A stretch of 18,748 nucleotides of DNA from DASZMJ01 sp035551935 (GCA_035551935.1 DASZMJ010000110.1:1-18748), one strand, 5' to 3'. Counted from the stretch's first letter, positions 8,590 to 16,488 are shown. Notes: generated by a model from the letters alone, not told the origin. Numbers and translations are program-made.

Positions 8590-8919
8590 ATGCATACCGC
8601 CGAGGTCGAGAACCTGGTGTCGGACTGGCTGGCCGGCGATTATTCGCTGTTCGACGCCTGCTGCGACGAGCCCGAGGTCGCCTGGGACGCCATCCTGACG
8701 ATCGCCCGGCGCCCCTTGACCGAGGAGCAGGCCGCCCGGCTCGCGGCCGGCCCGCTGGAGACGTTGCTCTCGCAGCACGGCCCCGCCTTCATCGACCGCG
8801 TCGAGCTCCAGGCCGACCTCGACGCGCGCTTCAACCACCTCCTCGGCGGCGTCTGGCGCTGCGACATGGCCGACGAGGTCTGGGCCCGCGTCCGCCGCGC
8901 CCGCCGCACGACCTGGTGA
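8590..8919 (+). CDS. DUF6869 domain-containing protein
   Basis: This is a 109-residue, acidic, mainly helical protein of unknown function. The pattern AWDAILTIARRPLTEEQAAR then LAAGPLETLLSQHGPAFIDRVE (about 30-78) and RFNHLLGGVWRCDM, DEVWARV (about 83-104) is the DUF6869 signature: a 'LAAGPLE-LL--HG--FIDRVE' core followed by 'LGGVW'. There are no membrane segments or signal peptide. DUF6869 proteins are scattered widely and are sometimes near contact-dependent toxin or immunity genes, but nothing here supports such a role. The ATG at 8590 is preceded by a GGGGG run at about 11 nt, a poor ribosome site. An upstream in-frame start is not supported by family length. It is convergent with the export operon, separated by 25 bp that contain no clear terminator. 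Confidence 0.75.
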   Translation: MHTAEVENLVSDWLAGDYSLFDACCDEPEVAWDAILTIARRPLTEEQAARLAAGPLETLLSQHGPAFIDRVELQADLDARFNHLLGGVWRCDMADEVWARVRRARRTTW

Positions 8920-8944
8920 AGAGATCCGCCCGATCCGCGCGGCG

Positions 8945-10063
8945 TTACCCCAATCGCTTCTTGAACAGTGCTGCGCCGGCGGCGAGCGACACGGCCGCCA
9001 TCATCCATAAGACGGCGACATTCGGCCAGAGTTCGGCCCAGCCGGCGCCGCGGAGGATCACGCCGCGCGCGGCGTCGATCATCCAGGTCGTCGGCATCGC
9101 CCCGGCCAGGTACCGGAACCCGACCGGCATCGAGTCGAGCGGGAAGACGTAGCCGGACAGGAAGACCGACGGCAGGACCGTCGCGGTCGACATCTGCATC
9201 GACGCGTCGCGGGTCGCGGCCCGGGTCGAGATCGCCAGGCCCCAGCCGATCATCGCCAGGAAGAACGGCAGGCTGATCGCCACGAGCGTCGCGAAGCTGC
9301 CGTGGACCGGCACCCGGAAGGCCGTCGCCATCAGCAGGCCGATGACGCAGAACTCGCCCAGGACCAGCCCGAGGTAGGGCGCCATCTTGCCGAGGACGAG
9401 CTCGGCCGGCCGGATCGGCGTCATGAAGAGCTGCTCGAGCGTGCCCTTCTCCTTCTCGCGGACGACGGTGTTGGCCGAGAGCATGATGGCCATCATCTGG
9501 GAGAGGACGACCATCAGGCCGGGGATGAAGAAGTTGGGCGAGCGGGTGTCGGGGTTGAACAGGACGCGGGGCCGGGCCTCGACGGGCATCGCGCGGCCCT
9601 GGAGGAGGCGGCCGAGCGACTCCTCCAGGGCGATGGCGTTGCCGACGTTGACCGCCTCGGCCGCGACGCTCGACTCCGAGCCGTCGACGAGGATGAGCAC
9701 CTGGCCGGTCCGGCCCGCCTGCACGCGCCGGGAGTAGTCCTCGGGCACCTTGATCCCCACCCGCGCCCGGCCCGAGACGAGCGCCGCGGCCAGGTCGCGG
9801 TCGGAGAAGACCTCGCCGACGACCCGGAAGTCCTCCGAGTTGGTGAACCGCCGGAGCAAGGTGCGGCTCTCCTGGGTCCGGGCGGCGTCGAAGACGACGG
9901 TGCGGACGTGCCGGACGTTGGTGTCGATGGCGTAGCCGAGCAGGAACAGCTCGAGCACCGGCAGGAAGACGGCGAAGAACAGCGTGGTGGGGTCGCGGAC
10001 GATGTGCAGCAGCTCCTTGCGGGCGAGCGCCGCCAGCCGCCGGGAGGCCGGGCCGAGGGTCAT
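8945..10063 (-). CDS. ABC-2 type transporter permease (YbhS/YbhR-like)
   Basis: This 372-residue inner-membrane permease has the DrrB/YbhS layout. One N-terminal membrane helix (about 27-45) is followed by a large periplasmic domain (about 46-175). Five further helices lie near 178-196, 228-247, 258-277, 293-311 and 347-366. Between helices 2 and 3 is the hallmark coupling segment VREKEKGTLEQLFMTPI (201-217), which contacts the ATPase. A typical RKELLHIVRDP motif (15-25) precedes helix 1. The start ATG overlaps the ATPase stop as ATGA, so translation is coupled. E. coli ybhGFSR has two permease genes, but only one is present here, so a homodimer is likely. The substrate is unknown; relatives export drugs, cations or lipids. 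The frame is open upstream into the ATPase region but only the internal ATG gives a proper N-terminus. Confidence 0.93.
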   Translation of the reverse strand: MTLGPASRRLAALARKELLHIVRDPTTLFFAVFLPVLELFLLGYAIDTNVRHVRTVVFDAARTQESRTLLRRFTNSEDFRVVGEVFSDRDLAAALVSGRARVGIKVPEDYSRRVQAGRTGQVLILVDGSESSVAAEAVNVGNAIALEESLGRLLQGRAMPVEARPRVLFNPDTRSPNFFIPGLMVVLSQMMAIMLSANTVVREKEKGTLEQLFMTPIRPAELVLGKMAPYLGLVLGEFCVIGLLMATAFRVPVHGSFATLVAISLPFFLAMIGWGLAISTRAATRDASMQMSTATVLPSVFLSGYVFPLDSMPVGFRYLAGAMPTTWMIDAARGVILRGAGWAELWPNVAVLWMMAAVSLAAGAALFKKRLG

Positions 10064-11022
10064 CGCGGGGCCCCCCGTGCCGGGGTCGCCGGCACCGGCT
10101 CGCGGGCGCGGGCGCGGGCGACGAAGACGTCCTCCAGGTTCGGCGCCGAGGGGCGGACCTCGGCGCCGGTCGCGGCGGCGAGGGCGTCGTCGGCCAGGTC
10201 CTCGGCCACGACGGCCCGGACCGCGCGGCCGAAGACGGTGGCCTGGAGCACACCCGGCACCCCCTGGACGCGGAGGAGCGTGCCGGCCGGGTCGTCGCCG
10301 ACGACCTCGACCCAGCGCGCCTGGGGCGGGGTCACGCCGGGCCAGCGGACGAGCTCGGCGGGCGGGCCGACGGCCAGCAGGTGCCCCTGCTGCATGTAGC
10401 CGACCCGCCCGCAGCGCTCGGCCTCGTCCATGTAGTGCGTCGTGACGAACAGCGTGACCCCCTCCTCGGCGAGCCGGAACAAGAGGTCCCAGAGCTCGCG
10501 GCGGGCGACCGGGTCGATCCCCGCCGTCGGCTCGTCGAGGAAGACCAGCCGCGGCCGGTGCAACAGCGCGCACGCCAATGCCAGCCGCTGCTTCCAGCCC
10601 CCCGAGAGCTGCCCGCCCCGCCGCCGGAGGTACGGCGCCAGGCCGACCTCGCCGACCAATTCCCGCTGCCGTCGCCGGGCTTCGGCCGCCGCGAGGCCGT
10701 AGACGCCCGAGTAGAAATCGAGGTTCTCCTGCGCCGTCAGGTCTTCATAGAGGGCGAACTTCTGCGACATGTAGCCGATCCCGGCGCGGACGGCCTCCGA
10801 CTCGCGGCCGGCGTCGCGGCCGAGCACGCGGGCCGTCCCGCGGGCCAGCGGGATCAGGCCGCAGAGGGCGCGGATCAACGTGGTCTTGCCCGAGCCGTTG
10901 GGGCCGAGCCGGCCGAAGACCTCGCCGTGGCCGACGGTCAAGGTCACGCCGTCGACCGCCGTGACCCGGCCGAACCGGACGACCACCCCGCGGGCGTCGA
11001 TGACCGGGCCGTCGGCGGTCAT
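10060..11022 (-). CDS. ABC transporter ATP-binding protein (YbhF/DrrA-like)
   Basis: This 320-residue nucleotide-binding subunit powers the permease encoded next to it. Walker A is GPNGSGKT (40-47), the Q-loop Gln is residue 87 (YMSQKFALYEDLT), the signature is LSGGWKQR (139-146), Walker B is LVFLDEP (159-165), and the H-loop His is 196 (TTHYMDEAERC). The Trp in LSGGW instead of Gln is common in the YbhF group. An accessory C-terminal domain (about 230-300, ending PNLEDVFVARAR) is the DrrA-type tail that helps anchor the complex. It is a single ATPase, whereas E. coli YbhF has two fused halves. Both ends overlap neighbours by 4 nt as ATGA: with the HlyD gene at 11019-11022 and the permease at 10060-10063. 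The open frame runs upstream inside the HlyD gene, but that part is not protein-like. All catalytic residues are intact. Confidence 0.96.
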   Translation of the reverse strand: MTADGPVIDARGVVVRFGRVTAVDGVTLTVGHGEVFGRLGPNGSGKTTLIRALCGLIPLARGTARVLGRDAGRESEAVRAGIGYMSQKFALYEDLTAQENLDFYSGVYGLAAAEARRRQRELVGEVGLAPYLRRRGGQLSGGWKQRLALACALLHRPRLVFLDEPTAGIDPVARRELWDLLFRLAEEGVTLFVTTHYMDEAERCGRVGYMQQGHLLAVGPPAELVRWPGVTPPQARWVEVVGDDPAGTLLRVQGVPGVLQATVFGRAVRAVVAEDLADDALAAATGAEVRPSAPNLEDVFVARARAREPVPATPARGAPR

Positions 11023-12218
11023 CGGCCGGCCCCGGCCGGGACCGTGACCTCGGCCGCCATGCCCGACTTGAAGACCCCGCGCGGGTCGTCGACGTGGACC
11101 TTGGCGGCGAAGACCTGGTGCCGGCGCTCGTCGACGCTCTGGACGTTCCGCGGGGTGAACTCGCTCTCGGTGGCCACCTGGACGACCCGGCCGGCGAACC
11201 GGAGGCCGGGGTACGAGTCGACCGTCACCGTCGCGCCTTGGCCGAGCCGGACGCGGCCCAGCTCCGTCTCGGGGACGAAGACCTTGACCCAGAGGTCGTC
11301 GGCCTTGAGCACGCGGACGACCGCCTGGCCGGGGGCGACGAGGTCCCCTTTGCGGACCGAGACGGTGTCGACGGCGGCCTTCCCCGGGGCGCGGACGACC
11401 GCCTCGGCCAGGTTGTCCTCGACCTCGCGGAGCCGGGCGCGGGTCAGCTCGACCTGGGCCTCCAGGGCCTCGATATCCTCGGCCCGGGTGCCGGCTTTCA
11501 GCAACGCGAGGTTGGCGCGGGCCTGGGCGAGCAGGGCGTCGGCCTCGGCGATGTCCTCCGGCCGGTTCCCCTTGCTGAGCATGTCGTAGTGCGCCCGGGC
11601 CGCCTCGACGCGGCCGCGGGCCCGGTCGTGGTCGGCCCGGGCCGAGTCGACCTCGGCCTGGGTGGCGCTGCCGCGGCGGGCCAACGCGCCATAGCGGCCG
11701 AGGTTCTCCTCGGCGAGCTTCAGGCCGGCCTCGGCGCTCAGCCAGTCGTTCTTCGTCTGCCGGACCTCCTCCTCGCGGAAGCCCCGCTTCAGCCGGGCCG
11801 ACCGCGCCTCGGCGGCGGCGACGGCCGCCGTGGCCGCGTCGATCTCCTCGCGCCTCGGCCCGTTCCGGGCCTTCTCCAACGCGGCCTCGTCGGCCCGGAG
11901 CCGGGCCTTCCACTGGGCCCGCTGCGCCTCGAGCTCGGACACGTCGAGGACCACCAGCGGCTCGCCCGCCTTGACGACGTCCCCCTCCAGCACCCGGACC
12001 TCGCGGACCCGCCCGCCGACCTTCGACCCGAGCCGGACCTCCTGGATCTCGACCACCCCGGGCAGGACCATGTCCCTCGGCGCTTGCTTCCCGTTCGACC
12101 ACCTTGCCCACGCCCAACCCGCCGCCGCGACCGCTGCGACCACCACCGCCCCCGCCGCGACCCGGGCGACCCGCCCGGCCCTCGGCCGTTCGGCCTCGTC
12201 GTCCCCGCCGTTTCCCAT
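11019..12218 (-). CDS. HlyD/YbhG-family membrane fusion (periplasmic adaptor) protein
   Basis: This 399-residue adaptor links the ABC exporter to the outer envelope. One N-terminal membrane helix (about 18-38) anchors it. Two half-lipoyl motifs follow at about 55-92 (GSKVGGRVREVRVLEGDVVK within it) and 275-305 (VRAPGKAAVD, VRKGDLVAPGQ). A long helical hairpin, about 95-272, is rich in Ala, Glu and Arg and should form a coiled coil. The beta-barrel end carries EFTPRNVQSVDERRHQVFAA (353-372), the segment typical of YbhG/EmrA-like adaptors with a DUF-like C-terminus. It is the first gene of the operon, and its stop overlaps the ATPase start as ATGA. The ATG at 12218 has GGGGGTG about 5 nt upstream. 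A candidate promoter lies at 12278-12306. The hairpin is long, which suggests reach across the periplasm. No outer-membrane TolC gene is in the window. Confidence 0.95.
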   Translation of the reverse strand: MGNGGDDEAERPRAGRVARVAAGAVVVAAVAAAGWAWARWSNGKQAPRDMVLPGVVEIQEVRLGSKVGGRVREVRVLEGDVVKAGEPLVVLDVSELEAQRAQWKARLRADEAALEKARNGPRREEIDAATAAVAAAEARSARLKRGFREEEVRQTKNDWLSAEAGLKLAEENLGRYGALARRGSATQAEVDSARADHDRARGRVEAARAHYDMLSKGNRPEDIAEADALLAQARANLALLKAGTRAEDIEALEAQVELTRARLREVEDNLAEAVVRAPGKAAVDTVSVRKGDLVAPGQAVVRVLKADDLWVKVFVPETELGRVRLGQGATVTVDSYPGLRFAGRVVQVATESEFTPRNVQSVDERRHQVFAAKVHVDDPRGVFKSGMAAEVTVPAGAGR

Positions 12219-12277
12219 CGCACCCCCAGCCGCATCCGTCGCGGATCACCCCCGCCCTTCGGGCCGACCCCATCTCC

Positions 12278-12306
12278 ACCGTACCCGCCCCCCGACGGGC
12301 CGACAA
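12278..12306 (-). promoter_or_regulatory. candidate promoter for the HlyD/ABC export operon
   Basis: Read on the minus strand: TTGTCG (12301-12306), 17-bp spacer, TACGGT (12278-12283). It starts about 60 nt before the HlyD ATG. The boxes are moderate matches, but position and spacing are right, and it lies between the TPR gene stop and this operon. Confidence 0.4.
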
Positions 12307-12341
12307 GCCGGCCCGGGGCCGCTCGGGGCCGGGGCCGCGGC

Positions 12342-13946
12342 TCAATGCGCGGTCCGCTGCACGGCCCCGCTCAGCTCCCTGGCGAGGGCGTCCAGGGCAT
12401 CGGCCTCGACGGGGCGTTTGGTGACATCGCGGAAGGTCTCGGCCTCGATCTCCAGGACCGTCACCACCCCGTCGCGCTGCGAGGGCTCGGCACGACTGGC
12501 CAGAGCGAGGGCCCCCCGGAGCATCGGCCCGGCCCGGTCAGGATGCTCGAAGATGAACTCGAAGGAGGCAAATTCACATGCATTCTTGACGAGAAATGGC
12601 AGGTTGTCCCCGAGCGTCTTCGCCGGCAGCTTCAGGGCCCGCTTCAGCAGCGCCTCGACCTCGGCCGACGGTGACTGGGCCCGCTCGAGCTCGACGCCGA
12701 CGAACATGGTAATAGATCGAAGTGTCTTGGAATGCTCGGGCCCGAGGGCCTTCTCGCGAATGGCCAGCACCCGCTTCAGGAGCGCCTCGACCTGGGCGGT
12801 CGGCTTACGATCGGCCTTGAGAAAGTAGATGGCCGCGAGGCTGTCCAGGCTGTCGGCCGTGTCGGGGTGGTCGGGGCCGAGGGCCTTCTCGTTGATGGCC
12901 ACGGCGCGCTTCATGAGCGACACGGCCTCGTCGAGATTGTTCTGGTTCACGGCGTTGACGGCCATCCCGACGAGCGTGCCGACCACGGCGGGGCTATCGA
13001 GCCCAAAGCGCTTCTCCTGGATCGCCAGGACCCGGCGGAAGGCCGAGCCGGCCTCGGCGTAGCGCTCCTGGTTGGTGCGGAGGGTCGCGAGCGGGAAGAG
13101 CACGGGGATCAGGCGGTGGTCGTCGGGGCCGAGCGCCTTCTCGAGATCCTCCAGGGCGCGGGCGACGATCGGCTCGGCGTCGGCATACTTCTTGCGCTCC
13201 AGGTAGTGGCCGCCCAGGTCTGCGAGGACTCGGGCGCCGGCGACGCGGTCGCGACCCCGGACCCGATCGGCGATGGCCTCGACGCGACGGCACAAGACCT
13301 CCGCCTCGGCGACCTTGCCGAGCCTGGCCTCGATCTTCGCCAGGGCGATGAGGGTGCCGGCGGTCTCCGTGCTGTCGGCGCCGAAGGCCTTCTCGCGGAT
13401 GGCCAGCACGCGGCGGAAGAGGGCCTCGGCCCGGGCCAAGTCGCCCCGTTCGTAGGCCGAGGCGGCGAGCCCGTGGAGGACGTCGGCCGTCTCGGGGTGC
13501 TCCGGCCCGAGGGCTTTCTCCCGGATCGCCAGCGCCCGACGGCCGAGCGCCTCGGCCTGGTCGGGGTGCCCTTGCTTGTCGAGGAGGCTCGCCAGCGTCA
13601 CGAGGCTCTCGGCGGTCGGGGCCGAGTCGGGCCCCTGGTTCTTCTCGCGGGCCTGGAGGGCCCAGCGGACGAGCGGCTCGGCCTGGGCGAGCCGGCGCTG
13701 ATCGATGAAGGCCTCGGCCAGGTCGTTGTAGCTCGTCGCGAGCCTCGGGTCGCGCGCGTCTCCGGCCTTGACGAGGTCGATCGCCGTCCGAGCGGCCCGC
13801 TCGGCGTCGGCATAACGGCCGTCCTCGGTCGCGGCCTTGCCCTCGGCCCGGAGCGCTTCCCAGCGGTCCTCTCCCGGCGACGCCCCGCCGAGGCCGACCA
13901 CGAGCCCGACCGCCGCCAGCCACGCCGACCCGCCGCGATTTGCCAT
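12342..13946 (-). CDS. exported kinesin-light-chain-like TPR protein
   Basis: This 534-residue protein consists almost wholly of tetratricopeptide repeats of the 42-residue TPR_10/TPR_12 kind. Repeats recur with RRALAIREKALGPEHPETAD (136-155), RVLAIREKAFGADSTETAG (179-197), RAVAINEKALGPDHPDTAD (347-365) and KRVLAIREKALGPEHSKTLR (391-410). Weaker copies lie near 75-105, 215-240, 255-275 and 300-320. Residues 1-24 (MANRGGSAWLAAVGLVVGLG and onward) look like a Sec signal peptide, placing it in the periplasm or on the surface. The last 100 residues lose the repeat pattern. TPRs bind partner proteins, and no catalytic domain is fused. The ATG at 13946 has GGGAG 5-6 nt upstream. The open frame continues far upstream antisense to the kinase gene, which is a GC-rich artefact. 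It is divergent from hicB and lies upstream of the export operon with a 123-bp gap. Its partner is unknown. Confidence 0.9.
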   Translation of the reverse strand: MANRGGSAWLAAVGLVVGLGGASPGEDRWEALRAEGKAATEDGRYADAERAARTAIDLVKAGDARDPRLATSYNDLAEAFIDQRRLAQAEPLVRWALQAREKNQGPDSAPTAESLVTLASLLDKQGHPDQAEALGRRALAIREKALGPEHPETADVLHGLAASAYERGDLARAEALFRRVLAIREKAFGADSTETAGTLIALAKIEARLGKVAEAEVLCRRVEAIADRVRGRDRVAGARVLADLGGHYLERKKYADAEPIVARALEDLEKALGPDDHRLIPVLFPLATLRTNQERYAEAGSAFRRVLAIQEKRFGLDSPAVVGTLVGMAVNAVNQNNLDEAVSLMKRAVAINEKALGPDHPDTADSLDSLAAIYFLKADRKPTAQVEALLKRVLAIREKALGPEHSKTLRSITMFVGVELERAQSPSAEVEALLKRALKLPAKTLGDNLPFLVKNACEFASFEFIFEHPDRAGPMLRGALALASRAEPSQRDGVVTVLEIEAETFRDVTKRPVEADALDALARELSGAVQRTAH

Positions 13947-13972
13947 CGGAACTCCCTCTCGCGATGGTCTTG

Positions 13973-14014
13973 GCGCCCGGCGCGAGGATCGCCCCGCGAG
14001 CCCGCGCCGGGCGC
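13973..14014. repeat. 12-bp inverted repeat upstream of the TPR gene
   Basis: GCGCCCGGCGCG (13973-13984) and CGCGCCGGGCGC (14003-14014) are perfect reverse complements separated by 18 nt. They lie in the upstream region of the TPR gene, so a leader hairpin or operator is possible. A weak minus-strand promoter (GTGGCA, 18 bp, TATCGT at 14026-14055) would place it inside the 5' leader. Confidence 0.55.
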
Positions 14015-14108
14015 GACGTCCCCGGACGATATCCGATCGTCTCCGGGGCTGCCACCCGCCGGATCGAAACCCCTTCCTACGGCGCATCCCTCCCCGGCCG
14101 TCGCGCCG

Positions 14109-14144
14109 ACCGGGTTGACGGGCCGGGACAGGCGGGGTTAGCCT
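14109..14144 (+). promoter_or_regulatory. left copy of 18-bp repeat: candidate hicBA promoter
   Basis: The sequence ACCGGGTTGACGGGCCGG (14109-14126) is repeated exactly at 14619-14636. Within it TTGACG (14115-14120) is followed after 18 bp by TAGCCT (14139-14144), or after 17 bp by TTAGCC, a sigma-70-type arrangement. Transcription would begin about 35 nt before hicB. Confidence 0.55.
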
Positions 14145-14186
14145 GACGGTCGGACGAGGTCGGCGGCGTCGGGATGGGAGATGGTC

Positions 14187-14384
14187 ATGCGATTCCGGGT
14201 CGTGCTCCATCGGACGGAGGAGGGCATCAGCGTCTCCGTGCCCGCCCTCCCGGGGTGCTGGTCGGAGGGGGATACCGAGGACGAGGCGCTGGAGAACATC
14301 CGGGACGCGATCCGGGAGTTCCTCGCCGCGCTGGAGGACCGGACCCGGAGCCAGGAGGTCCGCGACGTGGAGGTCGCGGTCTGA
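14187..14384 (+). CDS. hicB: HicB-family antitoxin
   Basis: This 65-residue protein has the partial RNase-H-like HicB fold: a RFRVVLHRTEEGISVSVPAL strand pair, then PGCWSEGDTEDEALENIRDA and a helix to EFLAALED. The sequence 'V-LP-GC-SEGDT-EEAL-NI-EAI' is the HicB signature. It neutralises HicA by covering its active face. There is no C-terminal ribbon-helix-helix or HTH segment, so this short type probably does not bind its operator by a separate domain. The ATG at 14187 has GGGAG at about 6 nt, better than the ATG at 14181 for which the GGGAG abuts the codon. It starts 3 nt before hicA (antitoxin first), the reverse of the classic hicA-hicB order but common for this short form. The presumed promoter is the repeat copy just upstream. 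Confidence 0.9.
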   Translation: MRFRVVLHRTEEGISVSVPALPGCWSEGDTEDEALENIRDAIREFLAALEDRTRSQEVRDVEVAV

Positions 14385-14387
14385 ACC

Positions 14388-14651
14388 ATGCCGGGCCTGC
14401 CGGGCGTCAACCATCAGGACGCGGTGCGCGCCCCGCAGCGGGCCGGCTTCCGGATCATCCGGCAGGGCAAGCACATCATCATGGCCAATGATGAGAGGCA
14501 GGTCGCCTTGCCCCGACACAATCCGATCAAGGCGTTCACGATGGCGGGGATCGTCCGCGACGCCGGCCTGTCGATCGACGACTTCCGCAAGCTGCTCCCA
14601 CGGGAGACCCCCGCGGCCACCGGGTTGACGGGCCGGAGGGCGGGGGGTTAG
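14388..14651 (+). CDS. hicA: HicA-family mRNA interferase toxin
   Basis: This 87-residue toxin has the double-stranded-RNA-binding-like HicA fold. LPGVNHQDAVRAPQRAGF leads to RIIRQGKHIIM, with the catalytic His at 29 (G-K-H), then LPRHNPIKAFTMAGIVRDAG and DDFRKLLPRE. HicA cleaves mRNA and tmRNA in translation arrest. The core ends near residue 72. The last 15 residues (TPAATGLTGRRAGG and the stop) are encoded partly by the right-hand copy of the 18-bp repeat, and the TAG stop coincides with a predicted -10 box. This suggests the original hicA end was replaced when the repeat was joined, but the added tail is unlikely to break the fold. Pro16, where many relatives have Phe or an acidic residue in the first helix, is mildly unusual. 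Transcription is with hicB, 3 nt upstream. Confidence 0.92.
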   Translation: MPGLPGVNHQDAVRAPQRAGFRIIRQGKHIIMANDERQVALPRHNPIKAFTMAGIVRDAGLSIDDFRKLLPRETPAATGLTGRRAGG

Positions 14652-14654
14652 GTT
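14619..14654 (+). promoter_or_regulatory. right copy of 18-bp repeat: candidate promoter of the kinase gene
   Basis: Exact 18-bp copy of 14109-14126 (here 14619-14636), followed by similar G-rich sequence. TTGACG (14625-14630), an 18-bp spacer and TAGGTT (14649-14654) face the kinase gene, whose GTG is about 80 nt downstream. It overlaps the 3' end of hicA. Confidence 0.55.
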
Positions 14655-14732
14655 GGCGGGCGGCGTGCCGGGGGATCGGGGCGCGCGCGGAAGGAACGAG
14701 GCGGAGGGGCGCGGGGGCAGGAGGGGCAGGCC

Positions 14733-16436
14733 GTGGCCTCGCTGTTCGTCATCCAGGGGGCGGACCAGGGCAAGCGGTTCGAGCTGAAGGCCGCGCCGTC
14801 GGCGCTCGGCCGCGACGGCTCGAACCCGATCCGACTCCACGACAACGAGGTCTCGCGACGCCACGCCGAGCTCCGGCCCGGCGACGACGCCGGCTCGTTC
14901 AAGATCGTCGACCTCGGCTCGGCCAACGGCACGTTCGTCAACGGCCGCCCGATCGACCAGGCCCCGTTGCAGGCCGGCGACCAGGTCCGGCTCGGCCAGA
15001 CCGTCATGCTCTTCACCGACGATGGCGCCGGCGCCCAGGGCCGCGACCTGACCGAGCGCGTCGACATGCTCGGCCGCGCCAGCCCCGAGGACCGCTCGGC
15101 GATCGTCAAGAGCATCCCGGCGGCCGACGGCTCGCGCGTGCTCGAGGCCCCGGGCGCCGTCGGCGACTGGCTCAAGGTCCGCCTGGCCAACCTCGCCGTG
15201 CTCTACCAGGCCACCCAGGCCATCAGCCACATCCTCGACCTCGACGCGCTCTTGCCCCAGGTCCTGCAACTGGTCTTCGAGTCGATCGGCGCTGACCGCG
15301 GCGCGATCCTCCTGGCCGACGACCGCGGCGCGATGGTCCCCAAGGCCGTCCGCTGGCGCGGGCCCGCCGAGCCCGACGAACGCATGGCGATCTCGACATC
15401 GATCGTCGACCACGTCCGCGAGTCGGGCCAGGGGGTCATCACCGCCGACGCCCCGGCCGACTCCCGCTTCGGCGCCGCCGAGTCGATCGTCGACTTCGGC
15501 ATCCGCGAGGCCATCTGCGTGCCGATCCGCGGCCGACACACCACCCTCGGCGTCCTCTACGCCGACACCCGCGCCTCGGGCGCCCACCTCGGCGTCCCCG
15601 CCGCGCCGCGCAGCCGGTTCACGCAGGAGCACCTGACTCTGATGGTCGCCATCGGCCACCAGGCCGGCCTGGCCATCGAGAACACGAGCCTCTACCAGGC
15701 CAAGGTCCAGGCCGAGCGCCTCGCCGCCGTCGGCCAGACGATCGCCACGCTCTCGCATCATATCAAGAACATCCTCCAGGGCATCCGCGGCGGCAGCTAC
15801 CTGATCGACATGGGCCTGAACCAGCAGGACGAGGCCATCGTCCGCCGCGGCTGGACGATCGTCGAGAAGAACCAGACGAAGATCTATCACCTCGTCATGG
15901 ACATGCTCTCCTTCTCCAAGGAGCGCGAGCCGGCATTGGAGTCGGCCGACCTGGACCAGGTCGTGGCCGACGTGGTCGAGCTGCTGCTGCCGAGGGCCAG
16001 GGAGCTGGGGGTGGCGCTGGAGTGGTCGCCGGCCGGGGGATTGCCGGCGATCCTGATCGACCCCGAGGGGATCCATCGCGCCGTCCTGAACGTCGCGACC
16101 AACGCCCTCGACGCCGCCGAGGACCGCCCCGGCGCCCGCGTGGCGATCGCGACCTCCTGGGACGAGGCCGTCGGGGTCGCCCGGGTGGTCGTCGAGGACA
16201 ACGGCGTCGGCATCCCCCCCGAGGCCCTCGACTCGATCTTCGAGGTCTTCTCCTCGACCAAGGGGGCCCGCGGCACCGGCCTCGGGCTGCCCGTCTCCCG
16301 CAAGATCGCCCGCGAGCACGGCGGCGACATCACCGTCACCTCCGCCCCCGAGCAGGGCGCCCGCTTCGTCCTCGAGCTCCCCACCCGCCGCTGCGACGGC
16401 AAGGGGACCGGCGACGAGTTCGCCACCCTGGCCTGA
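14733..16436 (+). CDS. FHA-GAF sensor histidine kinase
   Basis: This 567-residue soluble sensor kinase has no membrane segment. Domains run in order. An N-terminal FHA phosphothreonine-binding domain (about 1-97) shows the core LGRDGSN, EVSRRHAEL and SANGTFVNG. A linker is followed by a GAF domain (about 150-325: ADRGAILLAD, ICVPIRGRHTTLGVLYAD, AIGHQAGLAIEN). The kinase has an H-box LSHHIKNILQGI with phosphoacceptor His342, and an HATPase with N-box NVATNALDAAED (453-464), G1 EDNGVGIPPEAL (488-499) and G2 GTGLGLPVSRKIA (514-526). All key residues are present. FHA fused to a two-component kinase suggests cross-talk with Ser/Thr kinases, which planctomycetes have in number. No response regulator is adjacent. 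The GTG start at 14733 is set by AGGAGGGG 8 nt upstream. Regulation is likely from the promoter repeat at 14619. The input ligand of the GAF domain is unknown. Confidence 0.95.
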   Translation: MASLFVIQGADQGKRFELKAAPSALGRDGSNPIRLHDNEVSRRHAELRPGDDAGSFKIVDLGSANGTFVNGRPIDQAPLQAGDQVRLGQTVMLFTDDGAGAQGRDLTERVDMLGRASPEDRSAIVKSIPAADGSRVLEAPGAVGDWLKVRLANLAVLYQATQAISHILDLDALLPQVLQLVFESIGADRGAILLADDRGAMVPKAVRWRGPAEPDERMAISTSIVDHVRESGQGVITADAPADSRFGAAESIVDFGIREAICVPIRGRHTTLGVLYADTRASGAHLGVPAAPRSRFTQEHLTLMVAIGHQAGLAIENTSLYQAKVQAERLAAVGQTIATLSHHIKNILQGIRGGSYLIDMGLNQQDEAIVRRGWTIVEKNQTKIYHLVMDMLSFSKEREPALESADLDQVVADVVELLLPRARELGVALEWSPAGGLPAILIDPEGIHRAVLNVATNALDAAEDRPGARVAIATSWDEAVGVARVVVEDNGVGIPPEALDSIFEVFSSTKGARGTGLGLPVSRKIAREHGGDITVTSAPEQGARFVLELPTRRCDGKGTGDEFATLA

Positions 16437-16450
16437 GCCGATCCTCGTGG

Positions 16451-16467
16451 GGTGGGCACCGCCCACC
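16451..16467 (+). terminator. short GC hairpin after the kinase gene
   Basis: GGTGGGC, loop ACC, GCCCACC: a perfect 7-bp stem 15 nt after the kinase stop. There is no U-tract, so an intrinsic terminator is only possible, not shown. It may instead be a copy of a short dispersed palindrome. Confidence 0.35.
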
Positions 16468-16488
16468 TCGCCCGCCTCACTCCGGAAA

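Noticed and set aside
8227..8838. Minus-strand open frame opposite the DUF6869 gene and its upstream region
   Set aside because: Arg/Pro/Ser-rich with no recognisable motif, and the DUF6869 reading on the other strand is convincing.
14733..16436. Kinase plus hicBA plus TPR gene as a single new defence or signalling system
   Set aside because: The TPR gene is divergent, the kinase has its own promoter, and no effector domain links them. Proximity alone does not support a joint system.
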